Source: Antedon mediterranea
Taxonomy: Eukaryota; Echinodermata; Crinoidea; Comatulida; Antedonidae
Length of the DNA stretch: 64,000 bases
Direction of reading: 5' to 3'
NCBI RefSeq assembly: GCF_964355755.1
Contig: NC_092680.1
Coordinates: 16,345,001-16,409,000 of the forward strand
A program made the position numbers and the translations under genes. Positions 1 to 11,430 of this stretch are shown here, one piece after another; position 1 is the stretch's first letter, and each line of letters begins with the position of its first letter. The notes beneath the pieces were generated by a model. The model did not search any database and was not told where the DNA came from. It was given only the letters and a program-made list of their open reading frames with translations.

Positions 1-420
1 ATAAGCCTAAACCGTTTTTCAAACAATATTCCACCCAATTTAGTTTGTGAGGTATAGAAGGGTACTGTGCAAATATAGTTTTAAAAATATTACTGTATAT
101 TGTGTTTAAACGACTATTATCAATCAATGAATAATATTGTCCGCTTTTTAATATTCATAACAGTATTAATGAATAATATGTTAAGTTTGATGTTAGGTAG
201 TGTAAACTGTTTTTAAGTAACAGTTGCTGTAATGACATGACAGATTTGTTTTGTTTGTGCGCTTTTATAGAATGGATACTGTAAGCACGTTTAAAAAGAT
301 ATTACATTTGATCGATTGCAACTGTTGTAATTAACGAGCAAAAATAGCCCGGCTTAACATTTAATGAAGTGGGGCGGTATTGAACAAGGCCAACAGCCAT
401 TAAGTCGCGTGCTACAATGC
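1..420. other. AT-rich intergenic DNA, nothing recognised
   Basis: No open frame with coding character, no splice-flanked exon and no repeat was recognised. The base composition resembles the rest of the intergenic sequence. Confidence 0.4.
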
Positions 421-501
421 ATAGTGATACCGGACCGACAGACAAACAGACCGACAGACAGACAGACCGACAGACAGACGGACCGACCGACATAGTGAAC
501 T
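421..501. repeat. GACA/GACC microsatellite inside a dispersed repeat
   Basis: A run of ACCGACAGAC-type units is bracketed by ATAGTGATACCGG on the left and CATAGTGAACTATA on the right. The same bracketed array recurs at 3457-3524, so this is a dispersed repeat with a variable microsatellite core and not only a simple repeat. An open frame across it on the minus strand (Val/Ser/Cys-rich) is a by-product of the repeat. Confidence 0.75.
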
Positions 502-968
502 ATACTGACCGAAATTACTGAACATGTTTAAAAATGTTGAAATGTTTAAAAACATTTATATTTATTTTAATTTACACGTGCGTAGCCTGTCACTTTTGAC
601 GTGCTCGTATAACGTAATTTCGAGTTGAAAAGTAAGTCAAGAAAACAGAAATCGGGCAAAAAGAGTGCGCAATAACATTTAACGCGCAGTGCGCGCGCAA
701 AAATCTGCGCACTCATGGCAAATTTGTAAACGCTTAAAATTGCCTGAAACGTACTCTTATTTCATCGAAAATAAATTTTGAAAATGTTAGGCGCGCGTAC
801 GCATGCGTTACATGCGCTACGCACGTAATTGTATTGCCATATGATGATTTATGCCCTGAAATGTATGAGTACCAAATTTTATTTAATTGTGATTCATGGT
901 TGTTAAGATATGATTACAAACGTGATTTCGTTAAATCGTGCGTAGACCGCGTAATTTTTTATTGCGCA
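502..968. other. Intergenic DNA, nothing recognised
   Basis: There are short CG-containing words (GCGCGCGTACGCATGCG near 790) but no exon, array or inverted repeat that I can support. Confidence 0.35.
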
Positions 969-984
969 CCGTGAAACGTATCCG

Positions 985-1290
985 GATATTCACCCCCTGG
1001 ACATTTACCCCCCGGACAACTACCCCCCGGACAACCACCACCTGGACCACTACCCCCTTAGGACAACTACCCCTTTAGGACAACTACCCCCCGGACAAAT
1101 ACCCCCCGGACAACTACCCCCTTAGGACAACAACCCCCTTAGGACAACTACCCCCTGGACAACTACCCCCCGGACAATTACCCCCTAGGAACAATTACCC
1201 CCCGGACAATTACCACCCGGACAATTACCCCCCGGACAATTACCACCCAGAAAACTATCCCTTTAGAACACCCTAACCACCCAGACCATT
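985..1290 (+). repeat. Left subterminal array, CCCCCCGGACAACTA units
   Basis: About 18 imperfect units with two main variants, one with CCCCCCGG and one with CCCCTTAGG before ACAACTA. They decay towards 1290 (CAACCTGACT). Reverse-complement arrays at 2436-2680 and 3070-3345 make the pair a large interrupted palindrome. Confidence 0.85.
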
Positions 1291-1919
1291 CAACAACCTG
1301 ACTCTGCAACAGTGTATAATAGGAATTAATAACTATATTTTAATTCGTTACTTTGACGAATTACTATTCATTATTGTAAACAAAAGTAAAAGATTGAACA
1401 TAAATATAGCCTGGTATAAACTGAAGATCGTCACACATGATCATAGGATAGTCGAACGTATTATATAGTACTCCCTGTATTTACTGTAAAGACTGGGTTC
1501 GCTAATAATAATAATAATTTTTGCGTCAGGACAATGCTTCGATAACCACTGGTCTTAAAAGAATTAATATTTGTCTCAAATTTGTCATATATGTATTTTT
1601 GTACACTTGAAGAATAATATCACTTTTGATATTTGACCTCAATGTTCACTCACCGAATAAACGTCGATCTTTAAATAAATTCCCCTCAAATAAACGGTGA
1701 CCATGTCACTCCCATGAAACATCATATGGAATAATCGGCGTCTATTTCCATTAGATTATACCCCCTCCCATTGAATAAACAACTTTCTTCCAATAAATGT
1801 CCACCTAAAAACCACCTAAACAATAAACAGCCCAGGCCGTTTTTTCAATAAATACGGTACTTTAAATCTAGCACATCTAGGGTCTAGCGTGCTGTTAAAC
1901 AGAATAATCGGTTAAAAAC

Positions 1920-2369
1920 GGGTGTTTCGAAACTAGAGACCCGAGACCAGAGACCAGAGACCCGAGACCCAATACGAAAAGGGAGACCTAAATATACGAA
2001 AAGGGAGACCCACGTACGAAAAGGGAGACCCCACTATACGAAAAGGGAGACCCCACTATACGAAAAGGGAGACCCTAATATACGAAAAGGGAGACCTAAA
2101 TATACGAAAAGGGAGACCCAATTATACGAAAGGGAGACCCAAATATACAAAATGGGAGGCCCAAATATACGAAAAGGGAGACCCACTATAAGAAAAGGGA
2201 GACCCACTATAAGAAAAGGGAGACCCCACTATACGAAAAGAGAGACCACACTATACGAAAAGGGAGACCCTAATAATATACGAAAAGGGAGACCCAAATA
2301 TAGGTCTCCCTTTTCGTATTGGGTCTCGTTTCAGGTCTCTGGTCTCGGATCTCTAGTTTCGAAACACCC
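1920..2369. mobile_element. Nested inverted-repeat element with GGGAGACC arrays
   Basis: The terminal inverted repeat begins GGGTGTTTCGAAACTAGAGA and closes with the reverse complement CTAGTTTCGAAACACCC. The 9-bp word GTTAAAAAC flanks both sides (1911-1919, 2370-2378) as a target duplication. The inside is filled with about 20-bp units of the type ATATACGAAAAGGGAGACCC, and near 2300 one unit is followed by its own reverse complement. There is no coding capacity. The open frame of about 99 residues across it is produced by the repeat. Confidence 0.7.
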
Positions 2370-2680
2370 GTTAAAAACAGATGATTTCATTTTTACAGAA
2401 ACCGGTCCTATATATTTGTCTACTTTTGGATGGGGGGGGGGGGGTAGTTGACCGGGGGGTAGTTGACCGGGGGGTAGTTACCCGGGGGGTAGTTATCCTA
2501 AGGGGGTAGTTGTCCTAAGGGGGTGGTTGTCAGGGGGGTAGTTGTCCGGGGGTTTGTTATCCTAAGGGGGTAGTTGTCCTAAGGGGGTAGTTGTCCGGGG
2601 GGTAGTTGTCCTAAGGGGGTAGTTGTCCGGGTGGTAAACATCCGGGGGGTAACTGTCTAGGGGGTAGGTGTCCTAGAACC

Positions 2681-3347
2681 GAAAAGGGAGACCCCCCTAT
2701 ACGAAAAGGGAGACCCTAATATACGAAAAGGGAGACCTAAATATACGAAAAGGGAGACCCAATTATACGAAAGGGAGACCCAAATATACAAAATGGGAGA
2801 CCCAAATATACGAAAAGGGAGACCCACTATAAGAAAAGGGAGACCCACTATAAGAAAAGGGAGACCCCACTATACGAAAAGAGAGACCACACTATACGAA
2901 AAGGGAGACCCTAATATACGAAAAGGGAGACCCAAATATAGGTCTCCCTTTTCGTATTGGGTCTCGTTTCAGGTCTCTGGTCTCGGATCTCTAGTTTCGA
3001 AACACCCGTTAAAAACAGATGATTTCATTTTTACAGAAACCGGTCCTATATATTTGTCTACTTTTGGATGGGGGGGGGGGGTAGTTGACCGGGGGGTAGT
3101 TGACCGGGGGGTAGTTGACCGGGGGGTAGTTACCCGGGGGGTAGTTATCCTAAGGGGGTAGTTGTCCTAAGGGGGTGGTTGTCCGGGGGGTAGTTGTCCG
3201 GGGGGTTGTTATCCTAAGGGGGTAGTTGTCCTAAGGGGGTAGTTGTCCGGGGGGTAGTTGTCCGGGGGGTAGTTGTCCTAAGGGGGTAGTTGTCCGGGTG
3301 GTAAACATCCGGGGGGTAACTGTCTAGGGGGTAGGTGTCCTAGAACC
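2681..3347. repeat. Tandem duplicate of the preceding ~0.65 kb
   Basis: From 2681 the sequence restarts in the GAAAAGGGAGACC array, passes through a second copy of the element's right end (CTAGTTTCGAAACACCC then GTTAAAAAC at 3008-3016) and a second TAGTTGTCCGGGG array. It ends with the same words (GTAGGTGTCCTAGAACC) as the first copy at 2664-2680. This is a recent unequal-exchange duplication. Confidence 0.8.
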
Positions 3348-3456
3348 CCGTGAAAACATAACCACATCGATTCCTGGCCATAAGGAATATTCTGTGAAAA
3401 ATTGACTTAGCTAGATTAAACTGATATCAAGATAAGGTCATAAAGCGATAAAACGC

Positions 3457-3524
3457 ATAGTGATACCGGACCGACAGACAGACAGACAGACAGACAGACC
3501 GACCGACCGACATAGTGAACTATA
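3457..3524. repeat. Second copy of the GACA/GACC microsatellite repeat
   Basis: The flanks match the copy at 421-501 (ATAGTGATACCGG before, CATAGTGAACTATA after) around a CAGA/CCGA run. Confidence 0.75.
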
Positions 3525-3880
3525 GAGTCGCTTTCACGCGACTAATAACTATCAGTGTGTCGTCACATGTTGACGTAAGAAGTTATTTATTAGTTCTAGT
3601 TTATATACTACGAGAGAGCTTACTTTAAATGCTGTTTTAATTTCAGGTAGTCATGTTGTACTTGTGTTGAAAAGTTTTAATGAATCATAACGGAATAATA
3701 ACTTGTGGTTATCGTTTATAAGCAAACTGTTGTATTTTTGTTTGCTTCAGAAATTATCTTCTAAAATTGCATGTTGTAACAAGTCAAAACAAAACTAAAA
3801 TGAATTCGCCATAAAAGGACATAGGTACAAGTTCGCGGAACTAGTTTGGCAAATGGTAAAGTAGTCAAGGGTCATCTACC
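3525..3880. other. Intergenic DNA, nothing recognised
   Basis: AT-rich sequence between two repeats. No exon or structure is supported. Confidence 0.3.
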
Positions 3881-3889
3881 CATAACAAA

Positions 3890-4450
3890 TTACTTATTCG
3901 CCGTAGAAGGCGTAGATGCAAAAACTATTTTGAAAAAATTAAGTAGGTAAGTAAGTGTTATAACGTTCGTAAAAGCCAGTTACTTATTGGCCGTAGAGGG
4001 CGTATGCGCAAAAAGTTCGCGGAACTGGGGTGGCAAATAGTAAAGTAGGTCAAGGGTCATCGATTCATACCAAAATATTTTGAAAAAATTAAGTAGGTCA
4101 AGTGTTATAACGTTCGTAAAGCCAGTTACTTATTCGCCGTATAGGGCGTAGACGCAAAAAAGTTCGCGGAACTGGGGTGGCAAACGGAGAGTAGGTCAAG
4201 GGTGATCGATTCATACCAAAAATAATATTTTGAAAAAATTAAGCAGATCCGAGTGTTATAACGTTCGTAAAGCCAGTTACTTATTCGCCGTAGAGGGCGT
4301 AGATGCCAAAAAGTTTGCGGAACTAGGGTGGAAAATGGTAAAGTAGGTCAAGAGTCATCGATCTATACCAAAATATTTTGAAAATATTAAGTAGGTCAAG
4401 TGTTATAACGTTCGTAAATGCTAGTTACTTATTCGCCGTAGAGGGCGTAA
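3890..4450. repeat. Tandem array, ~147-bp unit
   Basis: The word TTACTTATTCGCCGTAGAGG recurs near 3890, 3980, 4126, 4278 and 4425, spacings of about 90, 146, 152 and 147 bp. Each full unit continues through AAAGTTCGCGGAACT, GGTAAAGTAGGTCAAG and ATTTTGAAAAAATTAAG. The first unit is truncated. There is no coding capacity. Confidence 0.8.
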
Positions 4451-4851
4451 ATGCATAAAATGTTATTGAACTTTCAAGGCTAACATGTTGATGCAATAAC
4501 AACTCAATTAGACAGTTATTACGTATTAAAATCTGTTTTTAAAAATATTTGTGACTGTCCCTTTAATTGAATTTGAATAAGGAACTAGGAACTAGTAACC
4601 AACTTCACAGACATGTAAAGAACACAATCATTCATACACTAGTAATGTATTTCTTTAAAAAAAATGTAGTCAAGTAGGAACCTTTTAAATAATGTCATGT
4701 CATGTCATGTCAAATGCACAAGCCAAATGATACTATAGAATAGTAGTAGCTCCCCTTCTTAGGCCTATTTCTAAAATCCTATATTTACCACTCACTGGTA
4801 ACCTTAAATCTGTACCATACAATGTAATTACCGGTTATTTTTTATTTTCAG
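4451..4851. other. Probable intron sequence, short ATGTC repeat
   Basis: Nothing is recognised apart from four tandem ATGTC units at 4692-4711. It probably belongs to the intron upstream of the exon at 4852. Confidence 0.3.
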
Positions 4852-7800
4852 CCCATCATGTTTAGTCATTTTCAAAACTGGAAATACACAGAATGTTCCT
4901 TACCTCCCATTTTTGATGAATTTAGTAAAGTAAGTATCTTCATTATTCATTGTTTTGGTTTTATTTGTACATGAATTTTAAATTCATCCAAATCGACATT
5001 TTCACTAAATAAGAATATTATGATATATATATTACATACATTATTTTAATATACTGTAGCATGGTGATCTTTTAGAGTTCTTTGTTGTATATTTTGTATT
5101 CCTTTTTTTCTGACAGGTTCCAAATTTTCTAGGCATCCCAAGCTGCTTAATAAGACTGGTTTTGATTTACAAGTACACAGGTTCTACTAACCAGTATGAG
5201 GCTATAACTTGTCTTAATATTATTTCTTTTTACCATTAATATTGAATATTTGACAACATTTAGAAAATAGACTTAATATCACAAAAACATGACTACTTAC
5301 TCCTAAAGAATTGTTACCCTAGTAGCACCCTAGTTATATAACCAGTACAGTACCAATGTCACTACCCACACAGTTACAATTCCAATACTGCCATCTGCAG
5401 TGTTAACACTGCCACCACCCAAACTACACTGCATTACACCAGCTACAGACCGTGCAATTACCTCAGCTAAAACACCAGTTACCCCAGCTAAAACATTCTA
5501 GTACAGTGTCACTACCTACAAATCTACAGTCCTACTACCGTAGTGTAATCTATAGTGTCAACACTCCACCACCCTAAGTACACTGCTATTACCCCAGCTA
5601 CAGATCATGCCATTACCTCAGCTACAGCACCAGTACACCAGTTAAAGAATTGTTACCCTAGTTACAATGCCAGTACAGTGTCACTACCCACAAATCTACA
5701 GTTCTACTACTTCCAAGTGTCAACACTGCCACCACCCAAACTACTGTACAGCGACATTACTGAAACTACAGTGAGTACACTACCCCAGCTAAAGTATCAC
5801 CATTGGCGTACCCCAGCTATTGTATCACCATTGGTGTACCCCAGCTATTGTATCACCATTGGCATACCCCAGCTATTGTATCACCATTGGCGTACCCCAG
5901 CTATTGTATCATCATTACCGTACCCCAGTTATTGTATCACCATTGGCATACCCCAGCTATTGTATCACCATTGGCGTACCCCAGCTATTGTATCACCATT
6001 GGCGTACCCCAGCTATTGTATCACCATTGGCGTACCCCAGCTATTGTATCACCATTACCGTACCCCAGCTATTGGATCACCATTGGCGTACCCCAGCTAT
6101 TGGATCACCATTGGCGTACCCCAGCTATTGTATCACCATTGGTGTACCCCAGCTATTGTATCACCATTGGTGTACCCCAGCTATTGTATCACCATTGGCA
6201 TACCCCAGCTATTGTATCACCATCGGCGTACCCCAGCTATTGTATCACCATTACCGTACCCCAGCTATTGGATCACCATTGGCGTACCCCAGCTATTAGA
6301 TCACCATTGGCGTACCCCAGCTATTGTATCACCATTGGTGTACCCCAGCTATTGTATCACCATTGGTGTACCCCAGCTATTGTATCACCATTGACATACC
6401 CCAGCTATTGTATCACCATTGGCGTACCCCAGCTATTGTATCATCATTACCGTACCCCAGTTATTGTATCACCATTGGCATACCCCAGCTATTGTATCAC
6501 CATTGGCGTACCTCAGCTATTGTATCACCATTGGCGTACCCCAGCTATTGTATCACCATTACCGTACCCCAGCTATTGTATCACCATTACCGTACCCCAG
6601 CTATTGGATCACCATTGGTGTACCCCAGCTATCGTATCACCATTGGCGTACCCCAGCTATTGTATCACCATTGGCGTACCCCAGCTATTGTATCACCATT
6701 GGCGTACCCCAGCTATTGTATCACCATTGGTGTACCCCAGCTATTGTATCACCATTGGTGTACCCCAGCTATTGTATCACCATTGGCGTACCCCAGCTAT
6801 TGTATCACCATTGGCATACCCCAGCTATTGTATCACCATTGGCGTACCCCAGCTATTGTATCACCATTACCGTACCCCAGCTATTGTATCACCATTACCG
6901 TACCCCAGCTATTGTATCACCATTGGCGTACCCCAGCTATTGGATCACCATTGGCGTACCCCAGCTATGTATCACCATTGGTGTACCCCAGCTATTGTAT
7001 CACCATTGGTGTACCCCAGCTATTGAATCACCATTTGCGTACCCCAGCTATTGTATCATCATTGGCGTACCCCAGCTATTGTATCACCATTACCGTACCC
7101 CAGCTATTGTATCACCATTACCGTACCCCAGCTATTGTATCACCATTACCGTACCCCAGCTATTGTATCACCATTACCGTACCCCAGCTATTGTATCACC
7201 ATTACCGTACCCCAGCTATTGTATCACCATTACCGTACCCCAGCTATTGTATCACCATTACCGTACCCCAGCTATTGTATCACCATTACCGTACCTCAGC
7301 TATTGTATCACCATTACCGTACCCCAGCTATTGTATCACCATTGGCGTACCCCAGCTATTGTATCACCATTAGCGTACCCCAGCTATTGTATCACCATTG
7401 GCGTACCCCAGCTATTGTATCACCATTGGCGTACCCTAGCTATTGTATCACCATTACCGTACCCCAGCTATTGTATCACCATTGGCATACCCCAGCTATT
7501 GTATCACCATTGGCATACCCCAGCTATGGTGTCACCATTGTCCAAAGTTCAGGGCTGTATAAACACCCACAATGCCACCACAATGCCACCACAGGACCAC
7601 TATAGTACCATCTGCAGTGTCAACAGTACCGCCACAGTCCCCAAGTCATCTCATTTATTTAGTCAGAACCATACAATAAAATACAAAAGTACATAACAAC
7701 TTTAATTTCAAAGTTGGCCAAGGAAGACAAACTAAATTACTGTAGCCTGCTGGCCTGCAGTCCAAACTAAGAAATTCAAACAATAAAACAGTACCTAAGT

Positions 7801-8389
7801 TACTCCGTAAGGTGTATCAGAAGTGATCATCATTTTAGCTAGATATTATCAAATTCTGGATTATGAATGATGATTGATTTCTTAGAATTAATGCATGTCT
7901 TTCGTATATAATTATAAAAAAGTTGAGGAAGAGTCATTGCACATAATTCATGTATTAGAATTAATTTTTTAAGATTATCAAATCTTTACTCTTTACAGTA
8001 TTTAATGTTTTTCAAAATCAAAATTCCAACTTTTAAGGATACTTCCGAGTTTCAATTTTCTATTGTTTATTATAATGTATAAAACTCTACAACATTTATT
8101 ATAACCCCAACATATTTTACAATAACTTTGAAGCAGAAGGAGCATCATGAAAAAAGTTGGTGATGCTCTACTTTTTTCTAGTGTGAAAAGATAAGAAATT
8201 TACCAAAATAAATATAAATATATAAATAAGTGGGCATTCTTACATTTTTGTTCAAGTATTTCTGTTTATTAAACAACATTTTTTCATTCATTTTTATAGA
8301 TACCAAACTTACCAGGCATAGTTTCATCAAGTATTCGCTTGGTCATTTTACATTTGTATCCAAATGATCTGAAAGAGAAGATTTCTTAG
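4852..8389 (+). CDS. 3' end of an unrecognised multi-exon gene
   Basis: Two phase-0 exons can be read. Exon 4852-4929 follows TTTATTTTCAG and ends at GTAAGT; its 26 codons begin PIMFSHFQNWKYT and end FDEFSK. Exon 8300-8389 follows TTTTTATAG, reads IPNLPGIVSSSIRL and ends with a stop after NDLKEKIS. Joined, they give 55 C-terminal residues with an amphipathic, leucine-rich tail. Between them, 5117-5239 is a sister of the last exon (VPNFLGIPSCLIRLV) with its own splice acceptor and a later stop. It may be an alternative or a dead terminal exon. The upstream exons lie outside the window or are not recognisable here. I do not recognise the family. The long minisatellite at 5783-7540 sits in the intron. 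Confidence 0.5.
5117..5239 (+). CDS. Duplicate or alternative terminal exon of the same gene
   Basis: The acceptor TTTTTTTCTGACAG leads into 40 codons and a stop at 5237-5239. The first 17 residues align with the 8300 exon (VPNFLGI/IPNLPGI, then LIRLVL/SIRLVI) and the remainder diverges. The entry phase is 0, so splicing from 4929 to either exon keeps the frame. It could be a mutually exclusive last exon or the decaying older copy. Confidence 0.4.
   Translation, partial: VPNFLGIPSCLIRLVLIYKYTGSTNQYEAITCLNIISFYH
5320..5782. repeat. Degenerate CAGTACAGTGTCACTACC-type low-copy repeats
   Basis: Phrases such as CAGTACAGTGTCACTACC with CACAAATCTACAGT recur (near 5500 and 5670), as do CTACACTGC and ACCCCAGCTA words. 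The region grades into the 28-bp array and looks like its diverged border. Confidence 0.55.
5783..7540 (+). repeat. 28-bp minisatellite, about 62 units
   Basis: The unit is CCCCAGCTATTGTATCACCA plus TTGGCGTA. The last eight bases vary among a few types (TTGGCGTA, TTGGTGTA, TTGGCATA, TTACCGTA), and TTGTATC sometimes becomes TTGGATC. Because 28 is not a multiple of 3 and the unit has no stop in any forward frame, three units encode a 28-residue cycle in every frame (YPSYCITIG, VPQLLYHHW, TPAIVSPLA), giving overlapping open frames of up to about 425 codons. One unit near 6965 is a base short and shifts the frames. Nine nearly consecutive TTACCGTA units at 7081-7320 point to recent local expansion. 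It lies in the inferred intron between 4929 and 8300. I do not call it coding. Confidence 0.9.
7541..8299. other. Inferred intron DNA
   Basis: AT-rich sequence between the minisatellite and the terminal exon at 8300; nothing else recognised. Confidence 0.35.
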
Positions 8390-10239
8390 GCACAAAACAG
8401 TGCAATTTCTATTTAGGAATTGTGCTCAAGAGTGATTGTATTTTTATTTTTTATGAGGCAATCTATTGAAATAAAGTTCCTATTTTTGTATTTTTAAAAC
8501 TATTTATTGAACTTAAAGTAAATACAAGTTATACAATTTAGTTAGTTTACACACAATTGAGACTGATAGAAAGATATTCCCCATCAGCCTAAGATGTTTT
8601 TTCTTAATGAATTTCCAGGCTTGAAAATAATGGAATAGAAAATATTATTTAAATTAAAAAAGATGTACTGTATTGTACACCAAAAGACTTTGAATAGGCC
8701 ATTTTGCAGTTTAAATAAAGTTATTCAATTCCGTAGTTAAAAATCAACAAATATAATGATTTCACTTATAAACCAAAATAGATGGTTCATTGTCTTTTCG
8801 GATCCAATTTCTGGTCAATGTGAATAATTTTTTAATTTTTAAATGGCATGTTCAACAAAGAAAAATAAGATAAAGTAATTTTCAAGGTATGGGGGAGGCA
8901 ATTATCTAATAACTTCAGATGCTACAAACTTTTATTGTATTTACTCTCTATTTTTAAAACATATAAGAGTAAATACTGATATAATTACTATACTACTGAT
9001 GAACCTTTTACTATGAGAATAAATATAATTGTTAATTGAAAACCCATTGACATTTTTTCTTTCTCCAACCCGGAGGTTGAGCTAATTTATATTTATTTTA
9101 ATATCTTTGAAATGTCTAACCAGTTTGGATTGACGTATTATTATGCATTTATTTTCGACTACGCGGCCAATCTCTTACCAATTTATATGATGCAATATTG
9201 TGTCTACATCTATCCTAGATTATAAATTGTGAGTGAGTAAATTCTTGTCATTTTATTGGAGCAGTGGTTCTTGAAATAGAGGTGGGGTGTGGGGAGAAAA
9301 TTGAAATTAGTGTCCTTTCTTTTGCAATACATTTAGCAAAATTTAGGGGGAATAATTACCATTGAACTCAGATGCAGACCAGGGGTGTTGCCCACATATA
9401 GAAGGATCGGCCCTTGGGTTAATTGGGGAAAATCCATTAAAGATCATCTATTAAACTGAATACAAATGTATATCTTAGAACAATTTGCTCCTAGTTTGAA
9501 TTCTCTCCGACCTTCCGTTACTAGCGAAAGAGGTAAAAGGTCAAAATTGCTAAAAATAGGGTTTACAGTCAATTTTACAAAACAATTTCTCTTAGAGATA
9601 ATATAAATTTATACATTGTGAACAATTTGACACCAAAATTATCTCACTATGTCCAGTATTTCCAGAGATACATCATGTTTTATGACAATAGTGGCAATTT
9701 TGTTTATGCTAATTATGCGGCAAATTGCTCAATGCTGACAGCCGTCAAGTGAAAAAATTATTATTTCTGATGATATAAAGAATCAAAATCCATAAAAAAA
9801 AACTATAGAAAACATTGCAAGGTTAAACCTTGGCTGCCTGACTAGGAGATGTATCTCTCTCCTGATGAGAGTAATTGATTGAAATCTATATTTATTGGTA
9901 CTTAAAATAACTATTTTACCATTGATAATTCATCGTATATTATGAAGTTTGCGGTATCAAGGAACAAAATATAGAAAACAAAGAGCTAAAACATATTCTA
10001 ACTAGAAAGACACTCCGAGAGTGCATACCTCCACCTACTGTAAAATTCTCCTACATAAGATTTCTCCGGTAAAAAAGAAATATATATATATATATATATA
10101 TATTTGTCTGTGTCTTAATGCTGTTTGTGATTTAGGCTAATTTCACTACAAGCATGTGTATGCGAGTTTGGTGTAATGGTTATGTAACAAGCCTTTCAAT
10201 TAACAATAGCTTCAGTTGACTAATAATAGAACAGCAACG
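8390..10239. other. Probable 3' flank and intergenic DNA
   Basis: AATAAAG at 8470-8476, 81 bp after the stop at 8389, is a possible poly(A) signal. Beyond it are AT-rich DNA and an (AT)n tract at 10078-10103. The stretch 9157-9284 is duplicated at 14746-14874. No further exons are supported. Confidence 0.35.
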
Positions 10240-10240
10240 T

Positions 10241-10475
10241 GAAAATCAAACGAGTGAATTTGAAAAGAAATAGGTTTTTTAAACTACTCGCATAAAAAAA
10301 ATGTGCACATTAAATCAAATTATGTTTTAAATTTACAAATCTTGCCTCTTGTACAAAAATGAAGTTTTTTGGACAAGTAGTTCTCGAGAAAATGCAATTT
10401 TAGTTTATTTGTTACCTTAAGACTGCTCGCCGGCTTTTGTAAAATTCTGTCCTATCTTTTAACACTAGCAGGTCT
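10241..10475. repeat. Direct repeat copy A (partner at 13259-13492)
   Basis: It shares long stretches with 13259-13492, including GAAAAGAAATAGGTTTTTTA, TTCTCGAGAAAATGCAATTT, CTCGCCGGCTTTTG and CCTATCTTTTAACACTAGC. The two copies are diverged and lie in the same orientation about 3 kb apart, bracketing the 11431-13170 element. Confidence 0.75.
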
Positions 10476-11422
10476 GAACAGTATACCGAAAAAGTGGTCC
10501 AGAATTGGGACCATGGTCCCAAATGGTCCCAGAATTTAATGGAATGGTCCTTGACCACATATCTATCCGTATATTCATTTTGGTAAAGATCTTGTAATTA
10601 CTTTTTGAGTAATCCTGCTAACAAACAAATGAAAGCACTCAGAAACTGAGTGAAGTACTTGGCAAAATATTATATCCATTGATTGAGAGCATATTGAAAA
10701 TGTTTTTGATTGAGTAGGTATTAGCTTTACATGGTTCAAATCCTGCTAGGGTTTATAATTTGGTTAAATAATTTTTAATACAAATAATGACCTTTCTGAA
10801 GATCTCAAGATTGAACTGGGAAAATGTGGACGTCTAAAGGGAATGATTACAATTAAATAATACTGAAAAAATACATATGTGGTTTAATTTTTTCTTCCCG
10901 ATAATAATCAATTAGTTCTGCAGACAATTTTAATTTTGCCATTCTGATTTTATCTGAACTGTGCTAAAAGCAAGTGTATTCACTGGTCACCAAACCAAGA
11001 ATGTTAATTGTCCTGTGGCTGTACTGTACAGTACCTCCATGTAGGTCACTAGTGTAGCCCAATGGGATTAATAATAATAAATAAACAACCTGTTTATCTA
11101 TAATTATATATAAATATATAATATATTTGATTGATTATGACTTTTAATAACACTTTATAATCTTTGTATTCCATTCAACTCCTAACTAAAGTTATTTCAG
11201 GTATCTATAATCAAAAGATATATAGTGAACTATATTATATCTCTCTGCTACAATATTCAGATGTTGATCCCTACCATGGATTAAAGAATATTCTATTCCA
11301 AGCCAAATTCCTGCCCATCTGATTGGCTATTGGTGTAAAAAACTGGTGTCAGTTTCGTTAATAATAGGACATGCAGTAAAACTTAAATACACAAGGGAGC
11401 AGTTAAAATAATAGATTTGACC
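10476..11422. other. Intergenic DNA, nothing recognised
   Basis: No open frame, exon or structured repeat that I can support. Confidence 0.3.
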
Positions 11423-11430
11423 CTAAAGGT

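Larger units (their letters stand above)
977..3347. mobile_element. Composite inverted-array element (GGACAACTACCCCC arrays)
   Basis: The left end (985-1290) is an array of about 15-17-bp units of the type CCCCCCGGACAACTA, with a CCCCTTAGG variant. The right part (2436-2680 and again 3070-3345) carries the same units in reverse complement. The word CCGTGAAA lies immediately outside both limits (969-976 and 3348-3355), a candidate 8-bp target duplication. The outermost 30 bp of the two ends align without gaps but with many mismatches. The unique interior (1290-1919) has no coding capacity. A second inverted-repeat element (1920-2369) is inserted, and a segment of about 0.65 kb has been tandemly duplicated. 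It is likely a non-autonomous DNA transposon of a family with subterminal repeats; the superfamily is uncertain. Confidence 0.6.

Noticed and set aside
2152-3161. Open frames of 99 and 122 codons rich in RKGRPTI
   Set aside because: Pure products of the GGGAGACC array and its duplicate.
5783-7540. Possible CRISPR-like array because of the regular 28-bp period
   Set aside because: The units are head-to-tail without unique spacers, in a eukaryotic context. It is a minisatellite.
5555-7696. Several long open frames (up to 425 codons) rich in Tyr, Pro and His
   Set aside because: They are the three reading frames of the 28-bp minisatellite and overlap each other. Length alone is explained by a stop-free unit.
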